Below, one piece after another: positions 47,471-61,259 of a DNA stretch of 64,000 nucleotides. Within the stretch, counting starts at the first letter, position 1. The number at the start of each line of letters is the position of its first letter. Source of the DNA: Straminergon stramineum (Eukaryota > Streptophyta > Bryopsida > Hypnales > Calliergonaceae); the NCBI GenBank assembly GCA_963920665.1, contig OY987270.1:22718019-22782018 (forward strand), given 5' to 3'. The notes under the pieces are model-generated. The model had not been told where the DNA came from. It made no database searches and saw only the letters and a list, made by a program, of their open reading frames with translations. A program made the position numbers and the translations under genes.

Positions 47471-50269
47471 CAAAAAATATATTTAAAAAAAATATATTAG
47501 TATATTTTGTAGTGAAGAAGATCATAGTGTAAACTAAATATCGATGGCATTTTATAAATAGAAATAAATAGATGATGATTGGTGGAAGTATGTCCAAAGT
47601 TCAAATTGCAATAAAATATTTAATTTAAATTTTTTAGAGTTTATTTGATCTCAAAGTCAAGTAATATCATTTTTGTAGAAAAATTTCATATCTAAATTAA
47701 GGAACAATTTAGAGATTCCCAAAATATAATAAATTAGGCTATTTTTGTAATCCATTTTAAAGCTTCTTCTTATTGACATAAGTTATCAATACCTCAATGA
47801 GGTAATTTTTGACCACTATCTAAGCAAATTCCAAAAGAATTATTGCATGAACAATGATTTGTAATCATCACTTGTACTATTCTAAATTCATTGAAATGCC
47901 ACAAATTGGCTATTAGTGCATTTTTCTATTAAATTTAAATTATAAAATATTGATATTCATTCTAATGTTCATTGTTTGTACACACTCTAAATTATTCTAA
48001 AATATAATAATTCTAATTATTGATGTAATTCTACATACTCATTACACTTTTCAAGATCACTAGAATTTGATTTCTACATCAATTTCTTTGAAAAAATGTC
48101 CATAGAAAAATGATTTTTCTATACATGAACAATATCAAAATTTTATCAATCAATTACATAAATACATGTTGGAGCATGATGGTAGCGTTTGATATTGAAG
48201 CTTGGATAGGAATTTTGTGGGATACACTTACACTGTTGGAAGCAATTGAAGATCAGGCTTGAATGCATTCAGCTTACTCCTTCACTTATGATTGTTTTAA
48301 GCCTTCAAATGGATACGGGTCTATCACCTATCTTCATCAACATATTAATTGCATAGTAAATGCAGTGGAGATTATATGATTTCATTTTTAATGCTAGCTA
48401 AGTTGCAAGGGCACTATACTTCACTAGGGGGCTTTAGCTAAGGGGCAATTGGATGGTTGTTCATTTGTGCCTAATTATAGTGTAGATTTGTGTTTGGGCA
48501 TTTATGCTTGCATTTGTTAATCTAGTTCATGAAATTGTTTGTTGGCAATAGTGAGTGATGTGACTAGGTGTTTTTTTTGGCTTTCTGGTGCCATATTGCA
48601 CCAAAAAAAATAATTTGGCTAAAAAATGCCCCAAAAAATGTCAAAATACTTGGATGAAATCGGCAAACAACTCTGAATTAAAAAAAAGTCTTAGATGAAA
48701 TTGCCAAATTGTGGATGAAAAACATATTGCACATCCAATATGTAGATGAATGTTGTAATTTGGAGCACCACTGTAACATTTAATATTGCCACTTTGGCAC
48801 TTCGTAAAAAATGGAAAAAAAAAGCCTTGGATGTGACACATTAATAGGAAAAGAAAGTGTAATTCAATTAAAATAAAACTTCATTGTTCATGCATTTCAA
48901 CTCCCCATAGGCTTGTACATGTGCTCTACCTTGTATTTGATTTCAAATTTTGTCAAATTTGTCATATGCAATTTCTACAAGAAGATGTGGAAATCAACTG
49001 TAAGATGAAGTCATTGAACATTTGAACTATTATTTAACTAAATTCATCTAATAATTTTTATTACTTAGTTTACTGTGATAAATTTTATTTGGTGAATCCT
49101 TAGCCTTGGTTTGGATGGAATTGACAAAATGCTACCTCTAAAACACAAATAATTCTTTATTAGTGTTGTTTGAATTAGGTTGATTTTTCAAGATAAATCA
49201 CTAACAAATGTTACTCAACAAACAATTGACTCAATCTTGGAGACTTGTTAGAGTCTCTATAGTTAACCCATAAACAATGCCATAGATGTTTTTTGTCTAA
49301 TGAATGACAAAGAATTCTCGTATAGGATAGAAGTGGAACTATTCATCTTCGAAATTAGGGTTGGAAAGGAGAGATCTTTTGTAGTAGTTTGACTTCCAAT
49401 GAGTATTCTTGTCTTTTTTAAAATAAATGATGTCACATGGTGCCAAAACAGATGATTTTTCTAGTGACCAACCTGATATTCAAGGATTAAACCAACTTTC
49501 TGAGTATTTTGAACTCCCTCCATCCTAAAATGATCTTCTTGATGACCTCAATTTTTTGTCCCAAAATGATCTTTTTATTGCACTTTCTGACATCAAAATT
49601 GGTCAAATTCTACATTTGATACTTTGATTGCTATTTGGGACTAGCAAAACAACTCTAAGTAATAGTTTACCTTCCATCAATGCAATCATCAATCAAAAGA
49701 CAATTTAAATGACTAAAGATGTCAATCAATATTCGTCCTTATTTTTTGCATCTCTTTGAGTGTTTCTTGATAAAAGGAGATAAAGCTTTTGGAGGTCCAC
49801 ATATGGTCTTGGAACCATACTAATTGCCTACAAAACAACAACCTCACATTTAGCAATTATGTGCCTAATGATGCTCTTTGAAATGACCAAAAAATTTCAC
49901 TTTTCAATAATCCAAAACTACACTTTGACAAGGGTTTTGAAACTCAAAGTTTAGAGGACACTAAGAGTGCACCAAACCCTACTTACATCACAAAACAAGT
50001 TTAAAAAATGTAAGGGTTTAGGATTAATCCAGAACACTTAGTCCAACAAGATCATTTTGGGATGAAAGGAATAGTTGGCTAATTTTGTATTTCCTAGCCT
50101 GTCTAACTAATTGGATGTCCCCAAATTCAATCCAAAACTCAATTTCCATCCATTATAAAAAAGATATTCCAAAGGTTTTACTAAGAACTACTTAGTATCT
50201 CTTGGTACATCAATTGAACAATCCACTCAAATTTCATTCCAATCCAAGTACATAAATCCATTTGAACTA
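47471..50269. other. AT-rich intergenic DNA with a short decayed coding-like tract
   Basis: At 49440-49630 one plus-strand frame reads like protein across one stop (DDFSSDQPDIQGLNQLSEY, then NDLLDDLNFLSQNDLFIAL). I do not recognise it; a retroelement or gene remnant is possible. Elsewhere I see no gene, RNA or delimitable element. Confidence 0.4.
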
Positions 50270-50600
50270 GTGTGCCATGTATTGTTGCCATAGTCATTGG
50301 GATGTCAAAAGTAATGGCTAAGCCCTCCTAAATCTCCTTAAAATAAAAGTAAATATATGATTTTAATTTTTAATTCATAAAAACTTTGAAATTCAATATC
50401 CTTCACATAATAGGTGCAAGCACCACAAAACAAAAGCCTATGCACCCCTCTTCACCAAGGGCTTTCCAACAATACCAAGAACGCACCTAGGGACACCTTG
50501 GGAGATTTTAACATAACAAATGAAACAAACAAATAAAATAAACAACCTAAGTTAAGGTATGGATACCATTTAGTTTAATGATCTCGAATGGTTAAATTGT
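50270..50600 (-). repeat. Dispersed repeat, copy 3
   Basis: On the minus strand it follows copies 1 and 2 (43105-43420, 43440-43890), including GTTCTTGGTA, GGGTGCATAGGC, GATATTGAATTTCAAAG and the TGGCACACTAG end. Like copy 1 it lacks the MITE. Confidence 0.72.
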
Positions 50601-51084
50601 GCAACTTCGTTTGCTACGGTTGTGAGGCATTGTGACAATCTCCTAATTTGGAGAACTGATGAATTAAGTGTAAATTATTACGGAGTAGTAGTCTAGTTAA
50701 GCTTTGTCCATATCTGATGATTCAATAGTCTAGTTAATCCATTCAAGTTTTGACCATATCTGACTCTGCTTCCAAGAAACTTTACTTCAGTTGTAATCCT
50801 GGATGGAATTCATAATAGATAGACTCAGCTTCGGAAATTGGAACCTGTCTTTGACTAATAAGTGCACACAAAGAGTCTCACTGGAAACGAAATTCTAGGA
50901 GGCTTTCGACTTTATCTGCCAAAAAATAGGCACTAGTCAACTTACTTTATACTTTTGGTGGAAAACTAGACGGAAACAAAATAGATAACTAAAGATGATA
51001 AGTAGCTCTCATCATTAATAAATGGTTGCAAAAGGTTTACCAAATAGAATTTGATGGACGTAAAGCATCAATCTCGATCTCGAT
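50601..51084 (-). other. Probable 3' flank of the IGPS gene
   Basis: It lies directly behind the IGPS stop codon on the minus strand. A short tandem ATCTCG motif occurs at 51070-51082. No clear polyadenylation signal. Confidence 0.4.
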
Positions 51085-54000
51085 CTAGGCCATAGATGCC
51101 TCTTTCCTAGATATGTCTTCGCCAAACAACTTAGCAATGCCTCCACAAGGATCGTCTTGCTTCACCAAAGACTCTCCTACAAGAACCTGTCCCCACGAAA
51201 TCCCAGCCAACCTAGTCAGTCGGTATAGCCTCTACAGTATGTGTACAATCACGAGAGCTTCCAGAAACATTTTAATATACCACGGCCGTTGGATTAAGGA
51301 GTTTCATGTGAAGTTACCCGACTAAAATTCCTAAACAATTTACTAAACTACGATCGTTGGTACTAAAGAAGTTGCAACTATAGTTGACATACCGCACCAA
51401 CGCCTGCTTCCCGAACCAACGCAATATCCTCTGGTACAAACAATCCTGATTCTCCAACTACCTGAATATCAAGCATTGCAATGTGCCAGGAATTCAGTTT
51501 TCCCATACTACAGTTTTCAAGAATTAAATTTAAATAAATATATAATTCAACAATATTCTTCATTATGCAAACAACATGATGCCATTAAGCATACGTTAAT
51601 ATGGAAACAAGTAGTTTCATCAGTTCGGAGGAATGTTCTCCAGTAAAACTCACTATGATATCTCTATGACGAATTTGTGATCCAATTTCTCCTTTCAAAA
51701 GATTTACTGTGTTATTAATATCCACCTTGAAAGTCTCTGCAAAGCACACAATCAAGTCATTCGTGAATCCTCGACATAAACGATACAATGATATGGTGTG
51801 CAAATTGAATACAGTTAGCCAATCACCACTAAGTACATTAATTCCCTCTCAGCATTCTTCTCGGATTTAACGGGTAAAAACAAACACACGAAATATACGA
51901 GCTTTGCACATAATTCTGGAACACCGGGTCAGAAACCATCTCATTGAGGTCGGGTACTCAGCAGTCTGGAGGAAACGAATCATTAAAATCAAGAAGCATG
52001 GAATGCTAGCGATTGATTGACCTATCATTGACCAGACAGTCTGTATGCACCAGGTAGAGGATTAAAAAAGCGAACCTAGACTGCGATTGTTGATGCCAAT
52101 AAGCTCTACATTTGGCAAGCCCAAAACACGATTCATCTCTCGCTCACTGTGTACCTAGATACCAAAGAAACACGCATTTTGGGTCATAAAGGATCAATGT
52201 TAAATAGAGGCTCTGTCCATTATTTGTGACAAAACCGCGACCCCATTCCTCGGACCAAATCAATTCGGAGGAAGTAACCTCTAGCACCATAGGCTCCAAA
52301 AACTCTTGATTCGTCAATCGCAGTTGCATAATGAATCGCATGCAGGCCTCCAGCAAAATTAATGATATAGTGTCCTTGTACAGCCTCGATCTCCTTTTAT
52401 GCTTCTCACTACGATCTCCTCGCTTCAAGTTCAAAGAAACGCGGATTCATCTACAAGGGGCATGATTGAAAGAATAGCTGTGCATACCTCAATAAGAGCA
52501 GCCATGCCCAGAGCTTTCGCAATTTTACTCATGTAAGCAAGATCCTGATCAGGTAAGACCGCTGCTATCAAGAGGACAGCATCAGCACCGCTGACGCGTG
52601 CCTTGTAGATTTGCCACGCATCAATGATGAACTCTTTGCACAAAAGTGGGCACTGGTTACACCAACAGAACAACTTTTCAGAGTTAACAGAAGCAAATAT
52701 GTTATACAAGTTAACCCCATGCAATGAAGTTCAGCAGCGATGAAAGATTAAATATAAATAACCCGATCAGTAAGCACATGAACTCCATACCCTCTCACGA
52801 GAACCTCAAAGTCTCCTTGAAAACCACTCTCAACACATCATCTGATTTTTGGGAACTAACGTACTTGAACCCCAGCATCTCGGATTAGTCTCAAGTTCTC
52901 AAATCCTCCTTGGAAATACTTCGAGTCGGTCAGTACACTCAAACACGCAGCTCCACCTTTTTCATACTCCTGTGCAATTCGAACCTGCATTAAGCACAAC
53001 ACGATAAGGAAAATAATTAATTAGATGAATCCTTGTTAAGAGAGCTTGTTCATACTCCAAGAGAAACAACAAATCAAACACTGCTATCAACGATAGACCA
53101 CTAGTGGAACAATTCATCACAATACTGAAAACTGTATCACAAACTAAATGTGCACGATCCGCAAGAAACGCTCTTGCAAGAGCAGTGACGCAGACGGGAA
53201 CACGAAAATATAGTTGATATAGTAAATCAAAAGTAGACTACGCAAAGTCCTTCCTCCTGACACATTACATAATCCCCAACTTGAACAGTTATTGCACGTG
53301 CATACTAATATCAACTATTGCGCAGAAATGGAATCCCACAATGGCAGAAAGTCATACTGGATCAAAATTAGGCTGGATGACACCACGGCTTGGTGATGCT
53401 TTCTTCACTTCCGCAATCAAAGCTGGGTACCCAGTCTCTGCCATCCGTACTCTCAGGGCTCCCACAAAGTCCTTCGTGGGACCGACCCCCTTCATTGCCT
53501 TTGCTAAAGCAGTAAGGGGAGTCCTCTCCTTCATCTGTCAAAACAAGCACAGAATTGATCTCAAGGATTATATTCCATGACGGTACAGAGCATCAGTAAG
53601 CGGTATCGTCTTAACAGAGCCAGTGCCACCACAAGGCAGTAAGCAGTAAGCACACATTTTCCATGAAAACTCTTGAACAAAATCAGCTCACGACATAAAG
53701 AAACCAGACATAAAGTTCCCGATTCTGCGAAATAAACTCATTAATCGACTGCATTGACAGACCTAAGCTTCAGAAAATGGCACATACGATCCACAAGTTC
53801 TGGCGCGATACCTGAGCAACTTCCGCATCCTTGTGCCACACGATTTCCTCCAAGATGTTCCGAGGGGTATTGCCTTCGCTCTGAATCTTGAATTGGAAGG
53901 GTCCGACGTTGTGGAGAGGCGGACCTGTCGCTGGTCGACGCCTAATATTGATACCCTGGGTATTTAGGTTTGACTCATCAGCTTTCCTCTTCTCTTCTCT

Positions 54001-55025
54001 CTCTTTCCATTCTGGTGGCATCACAGGCATGTTGCTCGAGGGCTGGAACTCCAGGACCATCGGTGTGGGATCAGGGATTGTGGCATCTGTGCTATCGGAC
54101 TAAAAACAGAGCACTGAAACACTCAGCAATAACATCTAACTGACAATTTGAGAAGAGACAGAAGCAAGAGTCATGAAAAGACTCAAAAGAAACCCTTACT
54201 TGCAATGGAGATTTTCACTCACTCCACCTGAACAGCTTCAAGAGCTTAACCCAGATCGATAGTTCTCTAGCAGTGAGCAATGCACTCCTCCATGCCGACT
54301 AAACAGCTCTTACAAAGTGTCGTTTTTCTAGAACACAAGTGGAAGTTATGAGTGTGACAAACCACTCGATCGCATCACTCTTTGGAATCACACTGATTTG
54401 CAACTTCAACCCTAAAATTGGAGATAGGTGGCTCCATCAGCGGCTTTTCTGGGCGTATTGGAGTTAGCATTAGAAAGCATAGTACGGATCCTACAATTCT
54501 TCGCAGCAACTGTCCACTGTTAGCGCTTCTCTCTCTAGCTCAATGCTGTATCGCGCTGTTCTCTTCCAGAACAGGACAATTTATACCTATTATCGCCCTA
54601 CATACTAATGCTAGTACTTTAAAACCGCACCACATTATGGACCCGCACAAAGACGAAGCTAAAGACTCTATCGCGGCATCGCAATGAGAAACATTGCATT
54701 TGTTCAATTATCTGCGAAGCACACTACCCGTTGATGCCGTTCTAACAGAGAGAGGGAAGAAATCTACGTCAGGAAGCAGAAGAGGAAAAGCTATGCGGTG
54801 GTGACTTACTGGAGAAGCAGAGCAGGACAGAGCAGGGCGTGAAGCGTTCATGGTGGGATTCGCGGCGCAATTGAGGGAGAGGCTCGAACCCTTGAAGGAA
54901 GAGGAGAGAGCGGCGACAGACGCACATGTGGGGGAGCTGTGAGGAGAATTGGCGGTAAGGGACGCAAGGAGGAGAGGAGAGGGAGAAGGAGAAGCGCGGA
55001 GGGAAAAGTGGATTGCCATAGCCAT
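51085..55025 (-). CDS. Indole-3-glycerol-phosphate synthase, plastid-targeted, nine exons, 432 aa
   Basis: Catalyses ring closure of CdRP to indole-3-glycerol phosphate, the step before tryptophan synthase, in plastids. Exons: 55025-54810, 54099-53812, 53534-53358, 52984-52865, 52652-52488, 52154-52076, 51736-51654, 51461-51393, 51186-51085 (stop TAG). All introns are GT-AG with consistent phases. Exon 1 (72 aa) is Ser/Ala/Leu-rich and poor in acidic residues, a typical transit peptide. The mature part has [12 protein letters not shown] and [15 protein letters not shown], then the TIM barrel. Active-site residues are all present: E210 and K212 (AEVKKASPS), K273 (LLCKEF), E322 (ALIEV), N344 (GINNR), E380 and S381 (GESGL). 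Length and architecture fit plant IGPS, a separate single-function enzyme. Start: first ATG in the exon; a second follows two codons later. It appears intact and functional. Confidence 0.96.
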
Positions 55026-55030
55026 CACTC

Positions 55031-55075
55031 AGCAGCAACAGCAGTAGCAGCAGCAGCAGCAGGAACAGGAACAGG
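55031..55075 (-). repeat. CTG-rich microsatellite in the IGPS 5' leader
   Basis: On the gene strand it is an imperfect CTG/TTG run ending a few bases before the start codon. Its length may vary between individuals. An effect on translation is speculation. Confidence 0.8.
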
Positions 55076-55606
55076 ATGCAAGAGCAACGCCAGGGGCAGA
55101 TTAAAATGCCAGAAACACAAGAATAAAATGGAGCAGTGAGCGTAAGCTGAACCCTTTAGCCGCCCACATGCCACTTTGGGGCCGCTGGGTCTCGTGTAAG
55201 TTACTGTAAGCTTACTGTTCTGCAGCGTTGCTGCGGAATTGGTCTGTGACGAACGTTGTGAATCTGTGGACGTCTCCCAAACACAGAAAATCCAGGAGTG
55301 GCTTGTCGTTCGGAGCATCTATCATACACGGAAGCGGGAGGCAACCAGTTACTTTGCAGGTTGCGAATGCCCTAGAACGAAGTCGAGGACGTTTTGTGTC
55401 CTTGGGAATTGGGATGGTCAGTCAACTTGGATATTCAGGAATGCATGATTTTCATCCGATTTTTTGTGTGCAACTTTATTGATGCTATATCCACGTCATA
55501 GAGTTGGGTTCAAGCCATTTTAGTTTGTTTTTTTATTTTCCATGGGGGCATCTATCAAAAAAATGGTATACTATCCCATGAATTTCAATACTTTGAGCTT
55601 TTTTTC
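55076..55606 (-). promoter_or_regulatory. Upstream region of the IGPS gene
   Basis: Still relatively GC-rich to about 55480, as around the DUF2039 gene. It should hold the promoter. Overlapping frames on both strands (55025-55482) have no family features. Confidence 0.4.
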
Positions 55607-55610
55607 TTAA

Positions 55611-57095
55611 CCCCTACAGGACCATTAATCCCTAGGGAGACAAAATGGATTTTGGGCAAGTTTCTATGAACTCAATTTTTTGTGAAACTTTCTAAAACTT
55701 TCTCATAAGATAGACAAACTTATTAGCTTTGTGGGAATATAGTTTTTATTTCAATCAGTGCTTGGAAGCAAAAGTTATACTTCCAAAAAAACAAGTTTTC
55801 ATTTGGTGGGTAGAAAAATAAATCCACAAAAACTTGAAATTTCTTTTTCTAGTTTTTTTTCTCATAGATTATATTTTTATCTACATCTCAAGCTTTGATT
55901 CATTCCATTTGGATTAGTGATGTGAAAGTTATGAACAATCTTGTTTTTTAGTAATATGAGCATCTTAAAAAAAAATAACTTATAGGATTCATTTCCGATT
56001 TCAATTTTCACAATTTAAAAAAAAATTGTTTGACAAGGTTAAGTTCGCTTGATAGAACAATCTCACTGTTGGAATCGTTGTGTTTCAATCCCATCTCAGA
56101 GCTATTAACGATTTGTTTTTTCTTATAATCTTGGACCTACTTCTTCCCTGAGTACACAACTCCCATGTTATATGGCCTTGGTTATAATCACTTATACTGA
56201 ATTTTAGTCCAATCTCAAGGGATAAAATTTCTTTTAATGTAGAAAACTCTTGTAGCCCTTTTAACAAGGAATCCAGAAATGTAATTATATACATGAAGTG
56301 AATATTCTTTAAGGACAATAATAGCTTTAAAAACTAATTATATGAGTTTTTTTAATACATGTATAGTGGGACAAGCTATCCAATTTTTTGGACTTTTTAA
56401 TAAAATTTAAGATTTTTTTATTATAAATAAAACACTATGAATGAATTTTAATTTTAATTGGAGGAAACTTCTTATATAGATTTTTGAAAATTATGCATAA
56501 GTGTTTAAATTCTTCATATATATTGTGAATTTTTTCTAATATGTATGTAACTCAACATTTTAAATATACATTTAATTTTTCTTTTAATTTGGTCTTCACC
56601 TAAGTTTTTGGTATTTTTAATTTGATATAATTTTAAAAATAGTTGTCTTCTAAGCTGTTTTAATGTCAAGGACCCCTATGTATAATACAAGAGTTGCGTA
56701 CCCATGACTTCTACTTAACAATTTTTTAAAGAATGAAAATCAAGAGTTTTTATCTTGAATTTTTTTTCCTAGAATATCAACTCAATTCTTCAATACAATT
56801 TTTTTAAATTGTAAGTCCATAGTCCAAAAAATTTCAACAAAAGACCGTCAAAGTCATTTGAAATTGCAAGTCAATGTTAAAAATATTATTTTCTCCAACT
56901 TTGAATGCTAATATCTTTCAATCTATAAGGTCAAACTTTATGAAATGCTTACCAATTGGTCTCAAACAAGTAAAGTACAAGATCCCATTGTTAGATTTTT
57001 TTTAAATATATTTTTTATTTTCTTAGGTAAACGTAGCAAAAATGGCAGTTTTGAGTGTTTTTTGACAAAAAAAAATTACCTTGATCCTTAAAGGG
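55611..57095 (+). mobile_element. 1,485-bp non-autonomous piggyBac-like element with TTAA duplication
   Basis: TTAA at 55607-55610 and 57096-57099. The left end reads CCCCTACAGGACCA and the right end read inward CCCTTTAAGGATCA, 10 of 14 matching. A degraded inverted relative lies at 39741-40672, and the terminus at 1-87 shares its right-end sequence, so it belongs to a family of several copies. No reading frame over 80 codons (56085-56318, not recognisable). Confidence 0.68.
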
Positions 57096-57099
57096 TTAA

Positions 57100-58084
57100 A
57101 ACTTGATTTTGACATTGAAAATGATTTCTTTTGCTTTTGAGTAAAAAACTTATATAATAAAGCTTCTACAATGTAGTTTCTACCAATTGGAAATTTGGGG
57201 AAAATCCTTAAAAAAATTGAACATGATTTGTATTTGATATGGATTCTCTTCATTTTTCCTTCAAAATTTCATAGTAATTTGAAAATTTCAGAATTTTTTT
57301 AAAATTTTAGGACAAGTATAAGACATGTGATTTCATCTCTGAAAAATAAAACTGAAAAATTCACTCTTAAATAGCAAAGAAATGAAGGACTTTCAAGTTT
57401 GACTATGCGGTCATAGGCTCCATCCTTTGGGGTTAACGTTGCAAAAAGCCTCTAAATGAAGGGCTAAAATAAATTGACCCTACAATCACAAAGGGTGGAA
57501 AAAAATGTGACCTTGCATTTAAAGGACTAACCTAAAAATTGAAGGCCATTAAAGGGCTCTTTTGGATATCAATTTTAAAGTCTTGGGATTGGGATTGTCA
57601 CAAATATGGTATATACTAGATGGACAACTAAGATAGATACATGCCAAAGGAGTATACAACAACACATCTGTACAATAGATGATTTATGGCTAGAAGCCAA
57701 ATGATACTTCTTGAGATCATGTTTAGCATATTCTTAGGATACTTGGTTCTTTAAGTGATGAAAATTTATAGAATTGGCAAAGGACTAGCAAGTAGTACAT
57801 TTAGGCATTGGTATAAAAAATTTGAACTCAAGGTTTCTAGATGTATTAATTTTCATTTTTGCAAAACTATTTTGGCCAAAACACTATCCATATGATGACA
57901 AAAGAAAACAAAAATTCACAAACGATATGCTCGATAGATTGCTTGCCAAATTACGTTATAGCCTTCACTCACCAATATTGGGCATGAAGTGATGGTAATT
58001 CCCACAAGCACAGTTGCTAGCATGTGAGCCTAGGATATTGAGCCCATGAGCTTAGGAGCCTAGGCTTCTATGTTATTGCTATCT
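57100..58084. other. AT-rich intergenic DNA with one unpaired TTAA-type end
   Basis: CATCCTTTGGGG before TTAA at 57433-57436 looks like another right end (inward CCCCAAAGGATGG). I find no partner. No gene seen. Confidence 0.45.
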
Positions 58085-58515
58085 ATATTATAGGTACCTT
58101 CCATAGTTATAGGATGTTCATATTATATAGGTGTCTATGTTGTAGGTACCTATGTTATAAGCACCTTCCATGGTTATAGGATGTTTATATTATAGGTGTT
58201 TATGTTGTAAGTACCTATATAATAAGCACCTTCCATAGTTATAGGATGTTTATATAATAAGTGCCTAATTATATTATGGGTGTCTATGCTTTAGGTACCT
58301 ATATTATAGGCACCCTCCATGGTTATAGGATGTTAATATAATAAGTGTCTAATTATATTATTAGTGTCTATGCTTTAGGTACCTATGTTATAAGCACCTT
58401 CCATGGTTATAATATATTTATATTATAGTTACCTATGTTACAAGCACCTTACATGGTTATAGGATACTCATATTATAAGTATGTATATTATAAACACCTT
58501 CAATAATTGTAGAAT
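58085..58515 (+). repeat. Minisatellite, ~6 diverged units of about 65-100 bp
   Basis: Units alternate GGTTATAGGATGTTTATATTA, GGTGTCTATG, TAGGTACCTATGTTATAAG and CACCTTCCATGG. Unit length varies because some carry an extra segment (GTGCCTAATTATATTATGGG). The last units are the most diverged. Confidence 0.85.
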
Positions 58516-61259
58516 ATCTATTTAAACCTAGGCTCAAGGCTCATAGGCTTGCATTTTGTAGAATGCCAATTAGGATTTTAGTTTGTAAATTTTTGGCTTT
58601 TTTGATGTGTCTTTTACTGATTTTGAGTGTTTGTTTTTGAATTTTGTGTCTTAATTGTGTATTTTAATGGGTTGATTGAATTCTATTTGGTGTGTTTTGG
58701 ATGGTTGATGAATTTTGAATGAATGATTGTGTTGATTTGGATGGGTGGTTTCCTAATTGGAATGGTTCGACTGTCCAGCCAAGTTCCAAGTTTATTGATC
58801 TGTAATCCAAATGGGTGGTAGTTCTGTCCAAGTCGGATTTTTAAGGGTGTGTGTGTCAAGTCTAGTTGGCTAGTTGGTGAGTTAATTCCAATTTGGAATT
58901 ATTTGTAGTTGGACAGTTGCTTGTGCAGTTCCAATTTGGTAGTTAACCGGTGGTTGGGTTGTCACTTCCAATTTGCTAACCGCCAAGTTTGGAATTCCTA
59001 TTTGGTCTGATTTTTATTTCATTTGTCTTTACCCATTGATGAGAGTTCCAGTTGGAGTCCTAGCCAAATAGTACTGTGTATTTGCGTTTATTTTATGTGT
59101 ATGTTTGTGTTTGTGAGTGAGGGAATGCTCATGTCAATTTGGAGTTTTATGTGTGACTTTGTGTGTTAATTGCTTTAAGTGAGTGATGTGTCTATATGGT
59201 TCAAGATGGAGATGTTTGTATCCTAGTTGGGAAGGATGGGAAGTTGAGAAGATTATGTGTTAAAGTGGAATTTAAGTATGTGGTGGTTGTGCTACAATGA
59301 AGATGGCGAAGTGATCTAATCGGAGATTTATGAGAACCTAGTTGGAAGTTGTAGTGAGGAGAATCAAGTATTCCAACTAGGATAAAGAGAAAAATGAAAA
59401 TAAAATAATAAATAAAAATAAAAATGTATGTTTGGGTGATGAGAATGAGTGTGGAGAATGTTCCAAGTTGGATTACTATGAAGCAAAGGGCAAAATTGAT
59501 TGGAGATTTCTGAGAGGACATTGATTGTAATGGTGATTTAATCACCAATTCAAAAATAAAAATAATAGAGTATTTAAGTTGAATTGGTGTGTTTGATGAA
59601 ATGGGACTTGTACTAATTTAAGTCAACATCCAAATTGGGTTTGTAGTGTCGTTGTAGTTATGTTTTGGGGTATGGAATTCCAAGTTGGGTTATTGAATAA
59701 GTCAAGATATTTGATTTTAGATATAGAATCTGTTAGTATAGAAATATCCTATTTGATCGTCTCCCTTGGAACAAACTTATTATACTGATAGGATAGTTTC
59801 CCATTCGATCATTATCCTTCTTCAATACATTTCTAGGCTCACGTACTAGCATTGTCGTTCCCATAAGCAAAAACATATGTGAGTGTGTCTTGTTGTAAGT
59901 ACTAGAATTGTCAAAGTTTTTTTTTGCTATTGCATCTTTTAGTCAGAGTTGTCTCGCCTGACATAAAAATCATCACGAATGTTGTATTAGATGTCTAATG
60001 TCTAATGTCATAGATCATTACGTTTTAGGATTTCCAATTTTCTTTACCTTGTGATAAATGGATTACACCTTTGTAGGTGGCTCTCAAGTGATGTGGAAAG
60101 GCTGAACCATGTCAACAAGGGTGAGGTGTAGATGAAGGGATAATTTTGGATAGGTCAGGGGGTGGTGGAGGTGAAAGGGCAACAACAAGTGGGCAAAGAG
60201 ATGGTTGCAAGTGGGTCACATCACAAAGTTTAGAACTTACGGATTATCATGTGGTTACTATTGTTTCATGGGTGCGTATGTTAATTTACAATTAATTGCA
60301 TCATTATAATGCACATGATTACTACAACAATTTGGCACTACTTTGTAAACAGTATTAACTACGTGGCTTCTATAAATTAATCAAATGAACAAAAAAGAAA
60401 CAAATTATGCATATAGATTAGTTATCATTGTTGTGCATTTTATGTGCATTGAAATACATGATTTATAATCCATGACAATAATGTCATTTCTCTTTGTATT
60501 GTAATACCTCTTATCATATGGCGCAATTACTAAGATATAAAATGAAATTGACTTTAGTGTATATTACTTAGGTGATTCCGTCTTGTAAATTAAGTTAATG
60601 TATTCACTATTGTAGCTTCAAAATGAACTTCAGAAATAACAAACATGATTTTAGTTTGAACTACATCCATTGGTAGGCCACCAAGAAACTTGATGGCATA
60701 ATGAAGGAATCAATTCATTGGTACCATATAATAGCTTGAATTGAATCCATCAATAGGCCATTTAAAAACTCGATGGCATAGTGATGGAATCAATTCATTG
60801 GCACTTAGAGTGTCCAGAGAGTGGAGAGGTCTTTTTTATACTACAATCCATTCAATGAATACTCAAAGGTTATGGGATAATTTGAAGATGAGAGCTTGAC
60901 CTCTCATTGCCAAAACATGTTAATTGTCTTCAAAGTAGAAATTCAGACCTCATTTAAGCATAGTAGAATAACTTTTTTCTTAAACTTTGTACTAAAAAAA
61001 GTTGTTAAATCAAAATAGCTTTCATCTCCAAAAAACCATTTGAAATTTCAAGACTCCAATATTTTTTAAGTTTTTTGCTCCTTGCAATAGAAATGGAAGT
61101 TTTGAGTGGTTCTTGATGGATAAAAGGCCTTGGGACTTTAGGGATTACAAGAAGTTCTAAATTAATTTGCTACCCAATATTTTTATTTTTAAATTAATGT
61201 GACTATTAGTACATGAGTAGGATACTTCATTGAAGATTCCAAAAAACAAATGGAAGGAC
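58516..61259. other. Intergenic DNA, no gene seen
   Basis: 58740-59700 is unusually rich in CCAATTTGG/CCAAGTTGG-like words, which might be an old degenerate repeat. The 115-codon minus frame 59201-59548 is Phe/Ile-rich low complexity. At 60660-60800 a short segment (around CATTGGTAGGCCA and GATGGCATA) is repeated once about 70 bp further on. Confidence 0.45.

Noticed and set aside
49263..49281. TTAACCCATAAAC as another piggyBac-like end
   Set aside because: No matching opposite end could be found within 1-2 kb.
52711..54255. TTAACCCC (52711) and TTAACCC (54246) in IGPS introns as MITE ends
   Set aside because: No inverted partner in the same intron and the introns are of ordinary length.
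59201..59548. 115-codon minus-strand frame with a hydrophobic stretch
   Set aside because: Phe/Ile run comes from an AAATAAAAATAAAAATA-type simple sequence, not a credible membrane protein.
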